From positions 4,759,001 to 4,823,000 of the forward strand of contig OY747700.1 of NCBI GenBank assembly GCA_963556495.2: 64,000 bases of DNA, given 5' to 3'. The number at the start of each line of letters is the position of its first letter. Position 1 is the first letter of the stretch. This DNA comes from Valencia hispanica. Its lineage: Eukaryota; Chordata; Actinopteri; Cyprinodontiformes; Valenciidae. Of the stretch, positions 22,178 to 33,152 are shown one piece after another. The notes beneath the pieces were generated by a model that did no database searches, was not told the origin of the DNA, and was given only the letters and a program-made list of their open reading frames with translations. A program made the position numbers and the translations under genes.

Positions 22178-22745
22178 CAGGTAAAACTAAAAAAATTTGA
22201 ATGTCGTGCAAAAGGTCATTTATGTCAGTAATAATTGAGCTTAAAAGGTCAAACTAATGTATGATATAGACTCATTACATGCAAAGCGAGATATTTCAAC
22301 CCTTTATTTGTTATAATTTTGATGATTATGGCTTACAGCTGATGAAAACCCCAAATTCAAATGACCAGAAAATTAGAATATTACATGAAATCAATAAAAC
22401 AAGGATTTTAAATAGAGAAATGTGGGACCTCTGTAAAGTATAATCATTCATATTTACTCAGTACTTGGTCTGGGCTCCTTTTGCATCAGTTACTGCATCA
22501 ATACGGCGTGGCATGGATGCTATCAGCCTGTGGCGCTGCTGAGGTGTTATGGAAGACCAGGATGCTTCAATAGCAGCGTTCAGCTCTTCTGCATTGTTCC
22601 GTCTCATGTCTCTCTTATTTCTCTAAACAATGTTCCATAGATTCCTTATGGGGTTCAAAGGTCAGGCCAGTTTGCTGGTCAATCAAGCATAGTAATCCCA
22701 CGGTCATTGAACCAGGTTTTGGTACTTTTGGCCAAAAGAGTCTGG
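22178..22745 (-). mobile_element. Tc1-like transposon remnant (3' half)
   Basis: Starts CAGGTAAAACTAAAAAAATT, the terminal repeat of a common fish Tc1-like element, immediately after a TA. The minus strand gives the C-terminal transposase: NPIRNLWNIV (the N-P-I-E-x-W site that holds the last catalytic acid, here with R in place of E), then SWSSITPQQRHRLIASMPRRI. It is broken by frameshifts and ends near 22745 with no second terminus. Confidence 0.7.
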
Positions 22746-23334
22746 ACTGGTGAAATTCAGGTAGAAATCGCTCCCACGTGTGCTTTGTTAATCTTTGTTT
22801 GTCTCATCTACCCTGATGGGTGGCCTTAAATATTTCTGACTGCTTTGTGTCTGCTGAGTTCATATATTGACATTTACTGGAAAGCCCAGATTGATGCCCA
22901 CATTTCAGAATGCACAGAGTCATGTTGCATTTTCAGATATGACTGATATGGGATAAGATCCCCTGGCGCCGTGGCTGGCAGCACTCTGCAGGGACCGACC
23001 CTAACGCCCTGCTATTATACCACAACCCAGCAGCAGCCTGTTCGCCTCTCTAATCTGATCAATCTGTCGTGCTTCTCTGAACGGATCGGACTGCAGCTGT
23101 TACAAACCAAAATGTTGCCGGCAGCATATTTTTCAAAGGCCTCAGTCGCTCTCTGTTCAGGCCCTTTGCTGAGGCTTTTAGTCTTAACCAATATTTCCAT
23201 ACGATTTAAATTGACTACCAGGAAGGGAGTTAAAACAAGAAAAACCTAGGAGAATTTGCTTGATGGTGCTTTTCAGTTCTTGGTGCTTTTGAACTCATTG
23301 TCCAAAATGTCTTTATTTGTAGTTAAAGAGTAAA
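22746..23334. other. No recognisable gene
   Basis: Non-coding gap between two Tc1-like remnants. It may include decayed transposon sequence that I cannot identify. Confidence 0.35.
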
Positions 23335-23640
23335 TCAGGTAATATAAAAAGTGAAATTAGACGACCTTACATTGGAACCTGAGACACTTTGGTAGGCAGT
23401 AAAATCAATGACTGCAAGGTGGTCAGGTCTTGTGGCTGGATAACGAGCCCAAATCATCAGCCCTCCGCCACCGTGCTTGACAGCTGTCATGAGGTGTTTG
23501 GCCTGATGGCTCGTGTTTTGGTTTTCACCCATTTGCAGTGCATTATGTCCAAGCATCTCTGCTCTCTCACTGAAAGCCATGCAGACAGTTGGCATGGTTC
23601 AGCATGTCCCTTCGCTGAGCATCGCACTCTGACTTTGCGG
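23335..23640 (-). pseudogene. Tc1-like transposase fragment
   Basis: A minus-strand frame reads AEMLGHNALQ, HLMTAVKHGGGGLMIWARY and PDHLAVIDFT. VKHGGGxxMxW is a signature of Tc1 transposases, between the first and second catalytic aspartates. Neither aspartate is included, so this is a small central piece. No terminal repeats were found nearby. Confidence 0.7.
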
Positions 23641-25132
23641 TGAATTTCCTGGGTCGTTCACTCCCAGAGAGAGAACTGTCTCTTTTCCTCTTGTGGATGA
23701 GAGTTTTTGGTATTAACCTTTCTTGTTTGGAAATAAAGTGAAATAAAGGCTTCTGGTAGGGTGAGACAAGCTTCTCCCGTTAAGGGGTTGGGCTTTTGGC
23801 TTGAAAAAAGAAAAGTGGATACGTCTCCTCTTTAGGTAAGGCTCCCTATTTCTCGTTATGTCATTATTATTTTAATGTTGTGGAGGTATTAATTAACCTA
23901 CTCTTTTCTCCAAGAATTTAGATGTTTTTTCTTTCACTCGGGCCCATGCTATTCTCTCGTTTTGCCGGCATATCGGACTGTCAGGTGGCGAAAAGCTACT
24001 GTAATCAAACCCCAAGGTCTGGCTGAGCGCTCAGCTACCCAGAGAGGATACTTATTGATAGGCTGTACTCAGTACTTTAGCTGTGAGGAGGCCTGACACT
24101 TCTTCACAGCAGCAAATGAGTGAGAGGTGCATTAAATTAAACTGACAACTACAGCTAAAGGCAAATGGCAATGAAAACAAAAATGAATAATAAACTTTCC
24201 AAATTAATTACCAGGATCAGAGGCCTTAGGAACTCTGTGTTCCCCATTTGATCAATTAGATAACAGCCGTCAGCTTCCGGCCCTCGGGCCGCAGCTTGGG
24301 AAACTGTTGAAGTTGTTCTGGAACAGTTTCTATTCAGCAACGACCTGACTGAATGGAGAACAATTGGGTTTTGGAAATAAATGATGCTGACAAAGAAAAC
24401 ACTCCCTGAGATGTGTTTTCAATGATTGCTCTGAACTAATTTAGGAGTAATTAGGTAAAAGCAGATTTTGAATAAACTGGGGATTTCATTAAACATGGTT
24501 TAAAAACTGTGTTTTAAAAGAAACAGGTACTGGAAAAGTTTTATTATTAAAATGATGTCTCAGTGGTTCCAACAGCAGAACTGGGATCCCACAATGATTA
24601 ATGGGAACTTTTCAAGTTACGTTTATAACCTTAGACCTTGATTTAAAAATAAAAAAATCCTCAGGTAAAGGAGAAGCAGATGAATCAAATTTAACCACTG
24701 AGATTTCCTTTATTGTGTTTTCACTTTTTAATCTCCACAGCTCTACTCAAACAGCGATCACTTTGGGAAAATTTTCACATGGGGTGATATCGATCTTGAG
24801 CCGGTAGATTCAATATTTTGAAAATAAAGAGGGGATTGGACAACCAATTGGGAGTAAAGGAATTCTAATTGAATATTTGGTTATAATTTTAATTAATCAG
24901 AAGATGTTATATTATAATGGCTTTATATTAGAAGGGGAGAAGAATAGAGGTTTCAAATGAATTAAATCACTTAAAATTCAATTCAACTCAACACAGTTAA
25001 ACGGCTGGAGAGCCCTGATTTTTGTATTTGACGGACCTTTAGGTTTTTAGGCATAAAAACGAAAGACTTTCTTCAAGGATGATTGTTTAAACGTTGATTG
25101 ATTTCTTATTGGCTAAATCGATAACTTCCAAT
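23641..25132. other. No recognisable gene
   Basis: About 1.5 kb of AT-rich non-coding sequence with no identified repeat. Confidence 0.4.
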
Positions 25133-25822
25133 TTAACCACAGCAATCCTTCAGCAATCCCTCATACTGAGCAAGCATGTAGCGACGGTGGAGAGGAAAAA
25201 CTCCCCTTTAACAGGAAGAAACCTTCAACAGAACCAGGCTCAGTAGGAGCGGCCATCTGCCACGACCGTCTGGGGGTTTGAGAAGACAGAGCAGAGACAC
25301 AGAAGGAACAGAAGATCTGATATAAGAGAACTTTCTATGTTACAGAAAGTAAACAGTTGATAACAGGACACAGTGGATGTTCAGTTACTGGGAGGATCAT
25401 CCCAGTCGATGCCCCCCGTCCAACAGGGCATTGCAGCCAAGCAGGATACCAGACCAGGTATATCTTCTATGGAGAGAAAAACACTGAGAGAAAACAAAGT
25501 TAACAGTCGAAATAACAGAATTTACTGTAATACAACTGGAGAGTCGTAGGAGAAAAGGAAGTAGCAGAGTGAAGAAAATTGGTAAGTCTATCCTCCAGCA
25601 GTCTAAGCCTATAGCAGCATAACTACAGAGATAGCTCAGGATGACCTAAGCCACTCTAACTATAAGCTTTATCAAAAAGGAAAGTTTTAAGCCTGGCCTT
25701 AAAAGTAAACAGAGTGTCTGCCTCACGGACTAAAGCTGGGAGCTGGTTCCACAGGAGAGGAGCCTATAACTAAAAGATCTGCCTCCCATTCTACTTTTAG
25801 AGATCCTAGGAACTACAAGTAA
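25133..25822 (-). mobile_element. L2-type LINE 3' end, uninterrupted version
   Basis: Nearly identical to 41340-41668 joined directly to 43480-43850: for example AGCAATCCTTCAGCAATCCC, GTAGGAGCGGCCATCTGCCA and ACCAGGTATATCTTCTATGG occur in the same order. It is the 3' UTR and last codons of the L2 element that is split at 41.7 kb, and gives the undisturbed order there. It stops near 25822. Confidence 0.8.
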
Positions 25823-26787
25823 ACAGTAAAGTAAACAAGTAAAGGATCACATCAAGGGCCTCCTGATTGATGACCCCTTCCCATGAAGGGATGCAGAGGC
25901 TGAGGAGGACTACAGGTGGACCTTGGGGGTCACGACATGGAGCAGCAACAAGGGAAGCCTGCACAGTTCAACACCGAGTCCAGATTTAATATCTTATTGA
26001 GACGATACAAAAGAGGCTATATAACGTCTTCTTTTCTAGAGTCCTGACAGATGACGAGATGAAGTGTGGTCATCCCGAAGGGGTAGGGAGGTCGTCAGAA
26101 CGTCTTTTCCCACCAAACTGAATGAAGTGGTGAACAAAATAAACACCAAAATGGCGTAATAAGACCCCTGGTGGGTTTTTTGGTTCTGACAACAAGTGTC
26201 TCAGCAAAGCCAACTGGATGGACGATCCCTGGTTACTTTGAGCTAATTCCATGGCCAGCATGATTCATGTCTGATTATAAATTGATTGTTTGATCATTGT
26301 CTTTTTTTTTTTTTTGTCAGCTTTCCTCGCACCCATTAGAAATTGTATCAACATCTGGAAATATATCTGTACGTTTTGGGCATTACTGTAGTAAAAGAAA
26401 AGAGGGCACTGTTCCAGCAATATTTCAAGGTTATGTTAATTAATTGATTAATTACATATTAGTAAAGGCATCTAGGGAATATGGCATAATAAGTGATCAT
26501 TAGAGTCAGTGAAGATGCCTTTCACCCATTCTGATCTAACTGCGTGACTCTTCAACTATGAGGAGTGTTTTGGTTAACATAGCATCTGAAGACATAACAT
26601 TAGGAGACTGAAGACAGAAGCTGCTTACAGAGAGCAGACATGAAATGGGGTACGAGGGAGTTTGAGCGTTGGCCCAGATGGGCTCATGTACAAGAATGGC
26701 AGTAATAAAATCTAAGAAAACGCCCATCCAGATTTCAGCCTCGACCTTAGGGAAGGAAGAAGATATTTTCTTTCCATGACAAAGGAT
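25823..26787. other. No recognisable gene
   Basis: Non-coding; T-tract at about 26301-26317. The last 8 bases (26780-26787, CAAAGGAT) are the target duplication of the next element. Confidence 0.4.
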
Positions 26788-27098
26788 CAGAGGTGTCAAA
26801 AGTATTCACATTCAATACTCGAGTAGAAGTATAGATACTAGGGTTTAAAAACACTTCTGTAGAAGTTGAAGTATCAAGTCAAGTTTTTTACTCAAGTAAA
26901 AGTAAAAAAAGTACTTGATTCAAAACTACTTAAAGTATAAAAGTACAAGTAATGTATTTTAAAAAATGACATTAAAGAATAAAGCTTAAGCCGCACCCCC
27001 AAAAGAAAGGCCATAATTATTATAATGTTATATAAAAAGGTTCATTTTGAAACATTTGGGACACACTAGGCTACCTGTTTCAGCTGCATATATGCCCA

Positions 27099-27460
27099 TA
27101 CATCCATCCATTTTTCTGTACCTGTCCATCCCAATGCAGGGTTGCGGGGGGGCTGGTGCCTATCTCCAGCGGTCATGGGGCGAGAGGCGGGGTTCACCCT
27201 GGACAGGTCGCCAGTCCATCACAGGGCAACACAGAGACATACAGGACAAACAACCATACACACACACACTCATACATAAGGGCAATTTAGAGAGACCAAT
27301 TCACCTAACAGTCATGTGTTTTTGGACTGTGGGAGGAAGCCGGAGTAACCAGAGAGAACCCACGCATGCACAGGGATAACATGCTAACTCCATCCAGAAA
27401 GATCCCAGGCCGGGATTCGAACCCAGGACCTTTTTGCTGCAAGGCAACAGTGCTACCAAC
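27099..27460 (-). mobile_element. SINE-like repeat with tRNA-like head, copy 2
   Basis: Inverted relative to 17095-17459. The head at the right end contains GGATTCGAACCC, the reverse complement of a B-box GGTTCGAATCC, and CAGTGCTACCAAC. The body includes GACAGGTCGCCAGTCCATCA and GACTGTGGGAGGAAGCCGGA. The left end has ACATCCATCCAT. It is inserted inside the hAT element. Confidence 0.65.
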
Positions 27461-27475
27461 ATATATGCCATTAAA

Positions 27476-27478
<3 letters not shown>

Positions 27479-27543
<65 letters not shown>
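27479..27543. repeat. (TA)32 microsatellite
   Basis: Pure TA run directly beyond the head of the SINE-like repeat. It is self-complementary and likely length-variable. Confidence 0.95.
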
Positions 27544-27546
<3 letters not shown>

Positions 27547-27559
27547 GAATAGTATCACC

Positions 27560-27657
27560 AAAAGTCATACAACCTCAGCACAGACAAAATTGTGCAGACC
27601 CCTGTAAATCTCTAATGACCCCCTTGGGGCGCACGAACCTCATGTTGGGAACCACTG
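27560..27657. mobile_element. MITE terminus (GTTGGGAACCACTG end)
   Basis: The sequence ends CATGTTGGGAACCACTG, the terminus of another hAT-type miniature element common in fish. The opposite terminus is missing. Confidence 0.45.
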
Positions 27658-27699
27658 TTCTAGAGGCTGAATCCGCGCTGACGCACTGGAGACTGGAGC

Positions 27700-28120
27700 T
27701 AAAAGCTCCACTTCAGCCAAAGTTTTGTTTTGAAGTCAGGGAACATTTCTCTGATTCAAGAGATCAGAAGTAGGAAAGACTCTCTGAACCCAGCTTCATA
27801 TCGCTTCAGCAGCAGAAAATGTCGGAGCATGCGCTCCTTTCGCTCGGGTGTTTGGCACGACACCGGGCTCTGAAGCGCGTCTTTAACCAGCCGCACAGGT
27901 AACAGTCACGCTCCAAAGCCTCCCGGTCTGAGATGACGCTCAGATGGCTTCATGGGAATCTTCTTCTTATTAATTTATTGATTCAGTTATTTGTCCTCCG
28001 CGCTTTAACTCCAACCTAAAAACGTCCGCGCGTCTGCACCAAATGGTCAGGGGTGTGAATTATAATCCGTCAAAATGACAAGTGGCCTTCGGATCTTCTT
28101 TCACCGTTGTAAAAAAAACA
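27700..28120. mobile_element. hAT-related internal block, copy 2
   Basis: Internal part of the 26788-28488 element that is shared with 6601-7200 and 49500-49940 (CTTCAGCAGCAGAAAATG, GGTCTGAGATGACGCTCAGA, CATGGGAATCTTCTTC, CACCAAATGGTCAGGGGTGT, GTCAAAATGACAAG). Its place within termini and a target duplication identifies the block as hAT-derived. Confidence 0.65.
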
Positions 28121-28717
28121 AAAAACGGACTAATATGGAAAATATTCGGTTAACAGGACCCTGTGTGCGCAGTATGCAATGGATTGGATACAAGCAGGGT
28201 GTCAGAATGGTAGATGTTTAAAGTTATGATCAAACCGCTGTCAAATTCTATCCAGTTGGCGCATTTTTAGATCGTTTTGTGTGTCTTCTTAATAAAAGAC
28301 TTGAAGCAGGAGTAACGAGGCTATTTTTAAAATGTAAGGAGTAGAAAGTACAGATAATTGCGTGAAAATGTAAGGAGTGGAAGTAAAAAGTAGGCCCATA
28401 GATAATTACTTCAGTAAAGTATAAATACCTAAAATTTCTACTTAAGTAAGGTAACGAAGTATTTGTACTTCGTTACTTGACACCTTTGCAAAGGATGGAT
28501 TTTAAATAGTTTAGAAATGACCTGATAACCCTTCTCAGATTGATTTTTTCACCGAGGTCGTTGCCGATGTCTTTCCTGCTTGGCATGGTGTTAACCCCTA
28601 CCTGTGTTTTTGAGAGCAACAGACTGACAAAACGATGATGAGGATCAGTTAATTAGCTACATTTATTGATTATTGAATCAGAGCTCTTCCTGATTCTCTC
28701 TGCAGTCCAGCATGGAT

Positions 28718-29358
28718 ATGGGGTGCTGTTTGTAAAGTTACACAGTCGAAAATAAACAGCAGTAATTTGAGTTATTTAGCCTCACATAAGAGAAGAAATG
28801 GGGGTTCCTTTTTTTTCCATAGTTACATTTCTGTCCATTTTATTTATTTATTAATAAATGTTACAGTTTCAAACTAAATATTTAGTTTTAAAATTAAGTA
28901 GTTAGTTCAAAGCTAAATATTTAACTAGCAAGCTAAACTGGCTAGCTAAATATATTGTTTCAAAGTAAATATTTAACTCAGAGCTAAGTAAATTTGCACA
29001 TTAGAAAAATATTTAGCTCTCCAGTTTAGCTTGCTAGCTAAACTGTTAGCTTCAAACTAAATATTTAGCTTGACAAGTATTTAGGTCGAAGTGATTTATT
29101 TAGTTTGTAGACAAAACATTTAGTTGACAAGCTAAATGTTTAGTTTAGAAACTAAATATTTGAGCTAAACATTTCATTTGTAAACTAAGTATTTAGGTTG
29201 CAAACTAAATATTTAGTTTTTAACTGTGACATTTATAAATGAATAAATAACACTGAAGGAAATATGACTTTTAAAAATGAATCTCTATCTTATGACATGC
29301 TAAAAAAAAAAGATTGCTGGTAATTATTGACCGTGTAACTTTACAAACGGCACCTCAT
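28718..29358. mobile_element. Palindrome-array foldback element, copy D (coreless)
   Basis: Both inverted termini are present: ATGGGGTGCTGTTTGTAAAG on the left and CTTTACAAACGGCACCTCAT on the right. The arms meet with only a stub of the core (AAGTAAATTTGCACATTAG near 28985). The arm motif AAGCTAAACTGGCTAGCT near 28930 is mirrored by CCAGTTTAGCTTGCTAGC near 29022, so the 641 bp could fold into one long hairpin. Confidence 0.8.
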
Positions 29359-30366
29359 GGTTTCATCTTATGATGGTCCTTTTTGCTGCTCAGGTAGTCC
29401 AGTTGCAGTTTTCTCTTCATTCACATTGTTTGTAAAAAAAATAGAAAAAATGTTTGAGGTGAAAAAATGAGTTTGAAAATGTTTTTCTTAAATGTAACGT
29501 ATAAATAATTTAATCTTGGCCCCCTGATTCACTCAGCATTAGAGATGATAGCAGCGTTATTCTAGCTGTATATAAGGTAATATATAACAGCCGATTGTTT
29601 ATCTTCTTTCTGTTTTTGTGTCCCACTTCTTGGCTTCTCCTTGAAGCTCTTTTCATTGAACGACTTCGTCCGTCAGCCCACCTAATAAATCCCTCTTCTA
29701 TAACAAACCGGATCTGTCCTCATCTTCAGCATCTTTCCTCCTTATTTCCCCTGCTGCATTTGGATGCTGTCTCCTCCAGCTGGAAATAAATCCACTCTCA
29801 GATCAATGATGTCTTCTGCTTCTGAGCTGTTTAATTTAACCTGTCGGTTTTACTTTTTATTTATATCTCACTGTATCTGCCCTTAAACACCTCAAGCAAC
29901 AGCCTTTCTAGGTAACTGTCGGTTAATTTACTGCTTTTTAACTCTCAACTCTAATTACATTCAGCAGCTTTGAGCAACACTTTTTTTTTCAATTATCTTC
30001 AGCCATGTTTTCAGTTAGAGTTGGTGTTAAATGGGGTCTAGAAAATATCCTTCGGAGTTTTTCCTTTAGTTAAATTTTCTTTTTCTCTATTTATTACTGA
30101 ATTAGTTTAGAGTGGTCAACCTCAGCTGCTTGCAACAGACTTCATCAAGCTTATCTGTATGTATGCTTATAACAATACTTTGGAATACACAAAACTTTAG
30201 ACTTTAAGGAGTTTTTAGTAAAAAATTCATATTTTGTGGGTGAAATTTAAAGGTTTTTTCATACTAACACAACACAAAATTACCAGAAAACTCTAATTCA
30301 CAAACCAGCACATCTGAACCAAACTACTTTGAAGTGGGAAGGAAATTAAAATGTTGCTTTAATGTC
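29359..30366. other. No recognisable gene
   Basis: AT-rich non-coding sequence between copies D and E. Confidence 0.4.
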
Positions 30367-31104
30367 TTTTAAAAAATGAAAGAAAAAAAAAATTCAGTCA
30401 TATTTGGGTCTGTTATTTATTCCTTTATAAATCTACCAGTTTCAAACTAAATATTTAGTTTAAAGCTAAACATTTAGCTAGTAAGCTAAACTGGCTAGCT
30501 AAATATATATAGCTTCAAAGTAAACATTGAACTCAGAGCTAAATATTTATCTAATATGCAAATTAACTTGCCGAGAAGCAGAAGTGGACTTTCAAAATAA
30601 AAGCTGGGGTTTGCTAACCTCTCTATATAGTGCGGCTGATGCAGCCACTGTTGATGTAAATCCATCGGCAAACATCTGTATTGCTGTTAATACAGCTGGA
30701 GAATATAAACCGCTTGTCGGCAAGTTAATTGCATATTCAAGGTAAATATTTTGTAGATAAATATTTAGCTAGCCAGATAAGCTTGCTAGCTAAATATTTA
30801 GCTTCAGACTAAATATTTAACTTGCTAAGTATTTAGTTTAGGCTAAATGTTTTGTTGACAAGCTAAAATTTTTGTTTGGAGCTAAATATTTAACTTGCTA
30901 ACTCAATATTTCAGCCCCAAACTAAATATTACGTTAGCAAGTTAAATAGCCTACTTGGTTTGCAGCCTAAATATTTAGCTTGATAACTAAATTTCACTTA
31001 GGGCAACACAGATGTTATACTGTCAAACATTTTATTTATTACATTTTTATTATATTTTTCAATTTTTTATTTTTGACTATGTAACGTTACAAGTGGCACC
31101 CCAT
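30367..31104. mobile_element. Palindrome-array foldback element, copy E
   Basis: The outer part of the left inverted repeat is missing; similarity starts near GTCATATTTGGGTCTGTTAT (30397). The right terminus GTAACGTTACAAGTGGCACC is present. The core (about 30550-30740) is shortened on its right but keeps ATGCAAAT (30556-30563), GCAGAAGTGGAC, TCTATATAG and GTAAATCCATCGGCAAACA. Arm repeats flank it on both sides. Confidence 0.75.
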
Positions 31105-32041
31105 ATGAAAATATATCCACAGATGAGCCTCCAAATAACTCAGATGCACCTCAGATACATATCTGACACATTCTTTCTCTCATTATTGTGGCTTTTAGCA
31201 AATAGAAAAAGTTTCAAACTTGAATCAAATGCAGCGGCTCATGGGAATACACAACCTTTTCATGTCACAATTATATAGTTCAGGTTGCAGTTTATACATT
31301 TTTGATTTTTAAGTGCATCTGATGTGCCTTAAGTTGCAGGGAAGGGTTGTAAAATGAGTTTCTCATTGGTAAGCAATGGGTGTGTGCAGTGTGTGCACCG
31401 GGCTTAATGAAGAAAAGAAAATGAATTGTAAAAAGGCTTAAGGTTGTAAAGCAGTGAAGGAGCAGAGTGCAGGAGACAGTCGCGATAAAGGATCCGTGGA
31501 TTGGAAATGGAGCTGTTTCACTGTTAACTCCATTACTGCAGCAACAAAAAGGGCTGTGACCCCTTGATTCTCTCTGTCTGACCTCATTTCTAACAGTTCT
31601 GCCGTCTGGACACGATGATTGATTCGGCATGTCGAGTCAGCTTCTTGGTCCCTTCTTAAATTATGTCCACAGGTAATGCTGTTATCAGGAGAACTCCTGG
31701 CTGCATCGCTGTAAAAGTTTTCACGACTGTTCCACTGAAAGGAGACTTCAGGGTCGACTCGGAGCACAACGGAGGGAGACCGATCACACTCTGACCAACC
31801 ACAGCTCTGTCTGCCTCTGCATGATGCAGAGGTGTTGGTGTGTGATCACAGATGGACACGTCTAACCCTGACTGAGCTCCTCAGATGGCTGATTCCTCCT
31901 GTTGCTGGATCTGAACCTTTCAGTCGGGGGGGTGACGCTGACAACGTGTGTAAAAAACACTCTAAGCTCCTTAAAGCGGCTGCAGCTGGACTCTGTCTGA
32001 GATCCCGTTCTGCTCTGAATGTTGAGCATCATAAATTATTC
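31105..32041. other. No recognisable gene
   Basis: Non-coding. Overlapping short frames occur on both strands, but none shows a domain. Confidence 0.4.
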
Positions 32042-32099
32042 AGCAGCAGCTTTGTTTTCAAAGCTGCTGCTTGAGACTCAGAAGAATCTGAGTCTCAAG
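32042..32099. repeat. Two adjoining perfect hairpins
   Basis: AGCAGCAGCTTTG (32042-32054) pairs perfectly with 32059-32071 around a TTTT loop. CTTGAGACTCAGA (32070-32082) pairs perfectly with 32087-32099 around an AGAA loop. Each stem is 13 bp and the two hairpins share two bases. I know of no family with this form. Confidence 0.8.
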
Positions 32100-32168
32100 G
32101 GTCCATGCGGTAGAGAGCTTCAACAGGAAGATACAGATCTATACACTGAATCTCGACTGACTGATTCT

Positions 32169-32252
32169 GGATGGATGGATGGATGGATGGATGGATGGAT
32201 GGATGGATGGATGGATGGATGGATGGATGGATGGATGGATGGTTGGATGGAT
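32169..32252. repeat. (GGAT)n microsatellite
   Basis: About 21 GGAT units with one GGTT variant. Such tails often mark the end of the SINE-like repeat found elsewhere in this window, but its body is not present here. Confidence 0.9.
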
Positions 32253-32255
32253 CTT

Positions 32256-32397
32256 CATAGTCAACTCCATTACTACACGACGCCCAACTCCTATGGCTGC
32301 AAAACAAACCCACATCATGATTCTCCCATCACCGTGCTTGATTATTAGGGGTTTATGCAGATTTGCTCCACAGGCTTTTTAAACCAACCCTCTAGAC
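32256..32397 (-). pseudogene. Tc1-like transposase fragment
   Basis: The minus strand reads [16 protein letters not shown], the degraded HGGGxxMxWGCF motif of Tc1 transposases. It is cut by the hAT element at 32398. Sequence to the right of that element may be the rest of the same remnant. Confidence 0.55.
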
Positions 32398-33152
32398 CAG
32401 TGGCCCCCAACCTGTTTATCGCCACGGACCGGTTTAATATAAGGCAATATTTTCACGGACCGGCCTTTAAGGTGTGGCGGATAAATGATAACGGAGGGTA
32501 TACAAACGGGGTATTTTTAAAATTAAAACAATAGATGTAAATCCAATGTGTATTTGCAGCTTTATTAACAGCGTCCTCCTTACATCGAGCAGACAACATA
32601 ACACGAGTAACACTCAGCCCCCTAACGCTCTCTGGTCGTCATGGTAACATGTAAACATACCTTTAATAATTCAAGATTTAACATAAAAACAAATAGTGCA
32701 TGAAAAGTCTAACTCACCACAACGCTGAATCAGTGAGAGCCTTGGGCCTTTTCCCCTTTCCAAAGAAACGATCGAGAGACATTTGTTTTCTATCCATCTT
32801 GCTTGTGGGATTAATTTTAGCGGTAACTATCACGTGACCAGTACACGCCTCATGACGTGACAATACTGAGCTATGTAACGGGGATATCCGGTCATTTTTC
32901 AAAATAAAACAGCGGTCACCCTCAGATAATAAATAAAACGGAAATACTGGAAGTTATTTATTCTTTCTGTGTGGCTCGCGGCCCGGTACCACTTGACTCA
33001 CGGCCCGGTACCACACGACCCATGGTCCGGTACCACATGACTCACGGCCCGGTACCACATGACTCACGGCCCGGTACCACATGACCCACGGTCCGGTACC
33101 ACATGACCCATGGTCCGGTACAGGTCCGCGACCCAGGGGTTGGGGACCCCTG
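32398..33152. mobile_element. hAT-type element with internal 22-bp tandem repeats
   Basis: The element is 755 bp. It starts CAGTGGCCCCCAACC and ends GGTTGGGGACCCCTG. The flanks CTCTAGAC and GTTTAGAA agree at 5 of 8 positions, a decayed target duplication. Near 32772 the minus strand reads MDRKQMSLDRFF, resembling the start of a hAT-family protein, but it stays open only briefly. The right part is a tandem array (32979-33121). Confidence 0.75.
32979..33121. repeat. 22-bp tandem repeat inside hAT element
   Basis: Six complete units and part of a seventh of CGGCCCGGTACCACATGACT-CA, each carrying GGTACC. Variants (TGGTCC for CGGCCC, ACCCA for ACTCA) alternate. The unit contains the CCGGTACC stem of the element's own terminal region. 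Confidence 0.9.

Larger units (their letters stand above)
26788..28488. mobile_element. hAT element (1.7 kb) with perfect target duplication and nested repeats
   Basis: Starts CAGAGGTGTCAAAAGTA and ends TTACTTGACACCTTTG. The target duplication CAAAGGAT is exact at 26780-26787 and 28489-28496. Subterminal regions are rich in AAGTA/TACTT motifs (AGTAAAAGTAAAAAAAGTAC on the left, AGTATTTGTACTTCG on the right), probable transposase-binding repeats. The interior has been invaded by a SINE-like repeat (27099-27460), a TA microsatellite and a MITE end (27560-27657). No intact transposase frame is present. Confidence 0.85.

Noticed and set aside
27301..27773. Tyr-Ile repeat proteins on both strands
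   Set aside because: Translations of the TA microsatellite and the SINE-like repeat.
32031..32348. Trp-Met-Asp-Gly repeat protein
   Set aside because: It is a translation of the GGAT microsatellite.
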